A DNA stretch of 10,785 nucleotides. It comes from Cephalothrix simula (lineage: Eukaryota > Nemertea > Palaeonemertea > Archinemertea > Cephalotrichidae). Positions 6,541 through 10,785 of the stretch are shown here, in pieces. The stretch is taken from the NCBI GenBank assembly GCA_035591015.1, contig JAXIUW010215730.1:1-10785 (forward strand), given 5' to 3'. Positions within the stretch are counted from its first letter, which is position 1, and the number at the start of each line of letters is the position of its first letter. The position numbers and the translations under genes are program-made. The notes under the pieces were generated by a model. That model did not search any database. It was not told the DNA's origin and saw only the letters and a list, made by a program, of their open reading frames with translations.

Positions 6541-6690
6541 GTGAATTGGATGCCTGTGCGGCACGGATGTCTATCCGGGCTGTATGCGTTGTATATTGAC
6601 GACGAAAGAAGCCCAGGGATAAATGTCCCCTCTAGGGATGAAAATCCTCCCTCAGTGTTTGACGTGTTATTCAAAGAAATCGTGATAAAT
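6541..6690 (+). pseudogene. Fossil LINE reverse-transcriptase fragment
   Basis: The translation from about 6541 (VRHGCLSG, then LYALYIDDE, then GINVPSRDEN, then SVFDVLFKEIVINS) follows the order of a non-LTR retrotransposon reverse transcriptase around the catalytic loop. Intact LINEs have a VRQGC-LSP-LLF-LYIDDL block, then a GI-rich spacer, then LLFADDIV. Here the catalytic ADD is replaced by KE and the LSP block has lost residues, so it cannot function. Only about 50 residues remain of a domain of several hundred. A hAT-like MITE begins directly after it and probably interrupts it. The clade (CR1, RTE or other) cannot be told. It is a relic and not a gene. Confidence 0.5.
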
Positions 6691-6693
6691 TCC

Positions 6694-6949
6694 TACGGTG
6701 GCCACTCGCCTGGAAAACCTAGAAACCAGGGAACAGTCAGGGAATTTAACAAAAAGTGACAAAGTCAGGGAATGTTTTTTCTGGTTTGCGGTTATTTTGC
6801 GCTTATGCGCTTTTCGCATAACAAATCGTTTTGGTTCTGATGAAATTATGCCGCTAATGAATTTTTCCAAATTTTTTTCTTTGGCATTCCCTTAAAAGAT
6901 CAGGGAAATTTTTTGGTAATCAGGGAAAATGAAAACAGTGGCCACCCTG
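6694..6949. mobile_element. hAT-like MITE, short copy
   Basis: Left end GGTGGCCACT (6697-6706) and right end AGTGGCCACC (6937-6946) followed by CTG form inverted termini. The right end read inwards is CAGGGTGGCCACT, which fits the hAT 5' pattern CAGNG. The left outermost bases have decayed (TAC for CAG), and no 8-bp duplication survives. Interior near both ends is built of repeated CAGGGAA/GTCAGGGAAT motifs (6727-6775 and 6899-6927), a style I associate with hAT-related MITEs. About 255 bp, no transposase. The three overlapping short frames (6541-6759, 6667-6870, 6698-6895) do not represent a gene of the element. Confidence 0.6.
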
Positions 6950-7464
6950 ACTGTAAAGTCTAGTAATTTTTTGCCGAAATCGGTTCCGCCATGATTTTTC
7001 GAGAATGATTTGAAGCGGTCAAGTAGTTTCTGTTTTATGATTTCATTTGTTTGAAATTTGAGTTGCTTTTGAAGTTTAAATTTTAAATGCTAATTTTAAA
7101 TAGCCTGGAGCTCAAGATTTTACGTGGGTTTACAAGACAGTGATACCCAGTTTCAAAAATGTGTTTCAAAAAAATTTCTTTAAACATGATCTTTAACGTA
7201 ACAATAGGATGTTTCTTGAAAATGTCAAATATATTTTTCCTAATGAAATATATTTAAAACACATGTTTACAAACACCTTATTGATATTTCAATTTTCTAA
7301 GTAAATGTGTCAAAAATCTTTTCCAAAATTTGATGCATGGGATAGGATTCCTTAATGTCATTAGATTGATTCTTATGGAGTGCTTAAGTTCGTAAAGATT
7401 GGTATTTAACGATGTTTTTAGAATATTTTTATACATTTTTGTATATATAATAAGCGAGTTCAGC
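6950..7464. other. AT-rich stretch, no gene
   Basis: Very AT-rich, with several ATATTT/AAATAT runs. The downstream part of the 114-codon minus-strand frame (7278-7450) is Lys/Asn/Ile/Leu noise. If 7465-7642 is an exon, this is its intron; bases 7430-7474 carry T-rich tracts and TTCAG. Confidence 0.4.
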
Positions 7465-7642
7465 AATCGCAGTGCGCATTCCGGAAGTTGAATGCCTGGA
7501 AAACGGAGGAGCAACCAAAAAGAGCTCCCCCTACGATCATGGATCACCTGCTTTTTTAAAAACCCAAGATCTGCGCATGCTTCATTATGAAAAGAACCTA
7601 TCGAAGCTGTTTGCTCCACCATTTCTTGCAGATGGAATGTAA
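7465..7642 (+). CDS. Possible coding exon, unknown product
   Basis: A GC-richer island in AT-rich DNA has an open frame from after a TAA at about 7459 to TAA at 7640-7642, roughly 60 codons. There is no start codon at its beginning, so it would be an internal or terminal exon. Candidate acceptors are GAGTTCAG and AATCGCAG, both giving phase 1. The peptide has balanced composition, with pieces such as VRIPEVECLENGG, SSPYDHGSPAFLKTQDLR and LSKLFAPPFLADGM. I recognise no family. Phase 1 does not fit the phase-0 exit of the PELP1-like exon. Other frames over the same bases, including the minus-strand 7622-7445 frame, are also open, so the island may be open by composition. It may instead be a promoter-like patch (see findings). 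Confidence 0.25.
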
Positions 7643-7916
7643 AAAGCCCTTATGGTGTGTGTAGTGGCAAAAGTCAGGGAATTTCAATTTAGGCTAAAAG
7701 TTATGGAAAAGTCAGGAATTTCACAAAAACGACAAAGTCAGGGATTTTTATTCTTCCGGGTTTTCCGCTTTACGCATAAAATTCTTTGCGGTTATGCAAT
7801 ATTCCCGGGATATCCCCGTGCGTTTGTTTCGCTCACTTTTATTCCCATGCGCCACTGGGGATTTTGGGATATCGCGGGGAATTCCAAAACGTACGTTTGC
7901 TCCGATCCGATTAGCA

Positions 7917-7930
7917 CGGGGATATCCCCG
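7917..7930. repeat. Perfect 14-bp palindrome CGGGGATATCCCCG
   Basis: One of the GATATC-centred palindromes in the left arm of the large inverted repeat. Neighbouring copies are at about 7803-7817 (CCGGGATATCCCCGTG) and 7868-7878. Confidence 0.8.
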
Positions 7931-8086
7931 CGATGCCCCCTGCCTTTGCTCTGATATCCCCGTCATATCCCGGTGCTTTACGAGTGGCCACTGGTGATTT
8001 TGTGAGTTTCGATTATGACGTCACTTAATGGAAATTCGTAAAATCACCAGTGGCCACCGGTGGGAAAGAATGTGTTCTTGGCAAAC

Positions 8087-8117
8087 GCACGGGGATATCG
8101 CTGGTATATCCCCGTGC
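8087..8117. repeat. Perfect 12-bp-arm hairpin in the first right-arm unit
   Basis: GCACGGGGATAT (8087-8098) pairs perfectly with ATATCCCCGTGC (8106-8117) around the loop CGCTGGT. The equivalent in the next unit (8218-8248) keeps the shape with substitutions (GCACGAAGATAT / ATATTCCCGTGC), which suggests the fold and not just the sequence has persisted. Confidence 0.8.
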
Positions 8118-8363
8118 TACTGGGTTTTAACCAAACGCAGTTTATGACATCATAATCCAAGCAAACTCACAAAATCACCAGTGGCTAATGGTGGGAAATA
8201 ATGTGCTCTTGCCGAAAGCACGAAGATATCGCGGTTATATTCCCGTGCTAATGGGCTTTGGGCAAACGCATGGGGATATCGCGGTGAGCTCGAACTTATC
8301 CATGTATGGGAAATCAGGGAAAAGTCAGGGGAAATGAAAATCATGAAACAGTGGTGACACTAG

Positions 8364-8837
8364 TCTATGATTTGGGTGTGATAAATTTGTTGCGTTTTAC
8401 GGTGTCTCATCCAATTTTCTATTATTACACCATATCGTGGTAGCCTTATTAACCAATTTACCTAAATGTATAAATGTGCAACAAAGGGCTCATTAATTAC
8501 CCCGTAATTGTTATCAGTAGGCTAACAAGACCCCTCTGAACTCTTTTACTACTCCGCACTTAACCAAATGAGTAAATATGCCTCTCCCCTTGAGCAATAT
8601 ATACTTGATTAGGTTTTTCGGTTCGGAGGTACTTGTTAGTTTCGATGATAAAAGATCACCTTTTAGGTATCAAAATAAAAAACTAACGATTCTTTGTTTG
8701 GTAGGAAATTAGTGACTCGGATGTACACAAATCACAACCCAAGGCCATTATATTGAACAACGAAGGCTAAAGATTATAGTAAATAGAAGCAAAACTAAAA
8801 GCGCAAACAAGCAAAACATGGAAATTTGTATTAAACA
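8364..8837. other. Gene-free stretch
   Basis: AT-rich, no coding frame, tRNA-like sequence or repeat partner that I can support. Confidence 0.4.
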
Positions 8838-8987
8838 ATGGACCGATACCAGCATAAGTTAGAAGGTTTTTTGTTACACTCAGACTTACACTACTACATG
8901 TATTTCTATGAACTGCGTATTTCGCCCGTAACCCCGCCTACAGCTCAATGTGTGTCATGTAATCGATATGGTCGCGGATACATATAA
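8838..8987 (+). pseudogene. Short frame with CxxC...G motif, possible retrotransposon debris
   Basis: A 49-codon frame runs from ATG at 8838 to TAA at 8985-8987. Its end reads ISPVTPPTAQCVSCNRYGRG. Proline-rich sequence leading into QC-x2-C-x-RYG resembles the start of the CCHC zinc knuckle in gag/ORF1 proteins of non-LTR retrotransposons (QCxxCQRYGH), but the His is Arg and no final Cys follows. No intact ORF1 surrounds it. Most of it lies between 13-bp direct repeats (8852-8864, 9009-9021). A chance match is possible. Confidence 0.2.
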
Positions 8988-9021
8988 GCATGGCATTTAA
9001 ATAGTGCCGCATAAGTTAGAA
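8852..9021. repeat. 13-bp direct repeats GCATAAGTTAGAA
   Basis: GCATAAGTTAGAA occurs at 8852-8864 and 9009-9021, bracketing 144 bases. Length and exactness suit a LINE-type target-site duplication. Read on the minus strand, the bracketed piece ends in an A-rich GTAACAAAAAACC, as a retroposed fragment would. It could also be coincidence. Confidence 0.35.
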
Positions 9022-10785
9022 TGCTCCGTATTGATATAGACGTGTTAACCCTATTCAAACTAGGCCCCCTAAAAAGTTTTTCCCATGGTTTTTCTTGTGA
9101 TTATCGTCATGACGTCATAAAAATGTTCGTCAAAAAGTAAACTACGTGAAAAAATTTTTTCTCTGAGACATGTCGAATATGGTACCAAAAGAAAGCTAAG
9201 GGAATGGGGATCACGAATGTACATTTATAATTGTTTTGCGCTCGAAAAAAACTGTCTAAAATTTGGCAATTTTTAGCTCTTTTTTACGTCACGGCTAGAG
9301 AGGTCCTGTCTCATTATTTATTGGGGAAAACATCCGACCCTCTTCATTAATATCCTGCCTCATTAAATTTCGTTTTGTTTAAGAAAAAAATCATCAATTT
9401 TGATTATATTCTTAACATTGAACTAAAAATGAAAAATTGAAATTTACGGACATTTTCATGGCACATTGAGCTAGAGTGGAAAGCTACCATATTTTTTTCC
9501 GAGAAAATTGTTTGTTATTCCTTGTATGATGATAGATGACAAATTGATCCATCAGATCATTATTTTGGATCACTTATTTTTCATTTTATCATGTTTAAAG
9601 ACAGTTATCATAATATTTCAGAAATAGTGAATATAAACGAATATAAAGTGATACGTGATGAAATTAGTCCTTTATTCGAGTTTCTCTCAAATTGTATTCA
9701 GAAAGCGAATATTTGCAAACAATAGGAACATTTGATTGACATTTTAAATTGAATGTGGTATTAATTTTCTTGTCATTCGATAGTAAATTTCGATATAAAA
9801 CATCCTAAAGTCTCGTCCACTAGTAGCATTAAGATATCTCTAAAATGGTTCAAAGGGTATAGAATGGGCAATACAATGTATATGCTTAGCAATGGGTTAA
9901 TATATTGATACATGTATTTGAAGATATTTTGGACTTTTCTTAGCATTAATGACTGCATACTTCGAGAAAAAGAAATAACAATATTTAAAATTTTAAAATA
10001 TTTTATCTCGTATTAATCCGCAATCAACCATGTGACGAAAACGTATAAATAGTCCAAAAGTTATAAACAAAATACAATGTAGTGCAAGCTACTTTACATA
10101 TCAAATAAAGTTTTAAGAAATTAAATTAAATTCTTTCATGATTTTATTTCACGAAGTTCGGCACTTTCATCTATTTGAACTCCTAAATTCTTAATTTATT
10201 AGGGGAGAAATTTGGATCAATAAAATGATTGAAACCGTGAAAGGAGCGAACTCCATGAACTTAGCCAATTTCAGTTAAATTTGAAATAATGGTTCACGCA
10301 AAAGGTTCTGGCATTTAAATTAAGTAAATTTATTTCGTGGGAGGGTTTTTCAGAGAATTTCGCATCGAATCACTCTTCAAACCGCTTAATATTATTTTTA
10401 ACTACAAGATCAATATTATTTCTCGTGATTTAATTCTTTATTTGGTATTTTTCATTGATATAAACAAAAAAAAACTGTCTTTTAATTTCACTCATTTTAT
10501 TGTTTATTTGCACTAAGTTTTTGACCCCAATACATGAGTCATAATTAGTAATTTGGTCACAGCTTAACGCTGATTTGTCAATTAATGGGCGTGTTATCGC
10601 TGACACGTTCACGTGATAAAATCATGACACAAAATCAATATGTTATTAATCGACTGGAGTATTTGTTATCACGCGAGCACAAATAGAAAAGAGCCATCTA
10701 TGCAAATTAGTTACGCGGGGGAAAAAATTATTTCCTAACCATATAAGGAACTGTTGTATTCAGGGTTTAATTTTTACCCCTCGGC
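9022..10785. other. Long AT-rich stretch without recognisable genes
   Basis: No exon, RNA gene or repeat with a partner in the window was found in 1.76 kb. An exact TGACGTCA is at 9110-9117. TACGTCACGG near 9287 is similar. Short frames at 9773-9958 and 10430-10612 (minus) are Lys/Asn/Ile/Leu/Tyr-rich noise. AATAAA-type strings (for example around 10104) are expected by chance at this base composition. Confidence 0.5.

Larger units (their letters stand above)
7795..8290. repeat. Large inverted repeat of two-unit arms
   Basis: The arms diverge from a centre near 8020. GTGGCCACTGGTGATTTT (7984-8001) is the perfect complement of 8040-8057 with a 38-base spacer. The right arm holds two direct copies of a 131-base unit starting AAAATCACCAGTGGC (8040 and 8171). 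The left arm holds two complementary copies, for example GCCACTGGGGATTTT near 7851-7865. Units carry AAATCACCAGTGGC, GGTGGGAAA.AATGTG.TCTTG, then a GATATC hairpin, and between units GATTATGACGTCA or its complement TGACATCATAATC. Copies differ by many substitutions, so the array is old. Confidence 0.7.
7655..8363. mobile_element. hAT-like non-autonomous element, long copy with inverted array
   Basis: The left part (7663-7750) repeats the 6720-6775 motif order: GTCAGGGAATTT, then TCAGGAATTTCACAAAAACG, then ACAAAGTCAGGGA. The right part (8308-8363) repeats AAATCAGGGAAAAGTCAGGG...ACAGTGG as in 6897-6949. CAGTGGTGACACTAG at 8349-8363 is a decayed version of the right end CAGTGGCCACCCTG. The left terminus (around 7655-7667) is degraded. 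The extra length compared with the 255-bp copy is the palindromic array at 7795-8290. No coding capacity; all frames across it reflect the repeats. Confidence 0.5.

Noticed and set aside
7278-7622. 114-codon minus-strand frame, the longest in the window
   Set aside because: Its first half lies over the GC island where several frames are open, and its second half is AT-rich noise. No family resemblance or coherent splice context was found.
7465-7642. The island as the next exon of the PELP1-like gene
   Set aside because: The PELP1-like exon leaves in phase 0, while the best frame here can only be entered in phase 1. A phase-0 reading from 7475 stops after about 31 codons and shows no convincing similarity.
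7795-8290. CRISPR-like array
   Set aside because: Units are inverted as well as direct, highly diverged, without uniform spacers, and inside a eukaryotic transposon remnant.
4980-9613. GACAGTTATCATAA occurring at 4980-4993 and 9600-9613
   Set aside because: A single 14-base AT-rich match is expected about once by chance in a window of this size, and the flanks do not align.

Overview
The window looks like accessory nuclear DNA from an invertebrate metazoan. It is AT-rich, has no long uninterrupted reading frame, carries an exon with canonical GT/AG splice signals, and holds tRNA-derived (SINE-like) sequences, cut-and-paste transposon remnants and a LINE fossil. No bacterial or phage organisation is visible. 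I cannot fix the phylum. A marine invertebrate is a guess from the repeat style, not a demonstrated fact.

The best-supported gene content is one internal exon on the + strand at 4412-4658. Its translation resembles the middle of PELP1 (Rix1/IPI1-type ribosome biogenesis scaffold, RIX1 domain) and it is flanked by good acceptor and donor sites. No other exon of that gene could be recognised, so most of the window is probably intron and/or intergenic sequence. A second, weaker open segment lies at 7465-7642 (+).

Layout. 77-257: near-perfect hairpin (foldback/MITE). 594-1924: candidate element bounded by 21-bp exact terminal inverted repeats. It encloses (a) a 370-bp MITE at 660-1029 with 15-bp inverted ends, an exact 8-bp target-site duplication and an AGTCC-type minisatellite core, and (b) a GC-richer, mostly open frame at 1240-1728 that may be a decayed coding relic. 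1933-2126: tRNA-derived SINE, whose body is repeated in a second diverged copy at 5394-5502. 2660-2726: another tRNA-like sequence on the minus strand. 3226-3239: CTCF-like motif. 5112-5330: small imperfect foldback. 6541-6690: fossil LINE reverse-transcriptase fragment, abutted by a hAT-like MITE at 6694-6949. About 7655-8363: related hAT-like element carrying a large inverted array of GATATC-containing hairpins. 8838-8987: 49-codon frame with a CxxC...G motif, possibly retrotransposon debris. 9022-10785: AT-rich, nothing recognisable.

The genes do not form a visible pathway. The window reads as one gene exon embedded in nested, mutually interrupting mobile-element remains. All homology statements come from memory and inspection; no searches were run.
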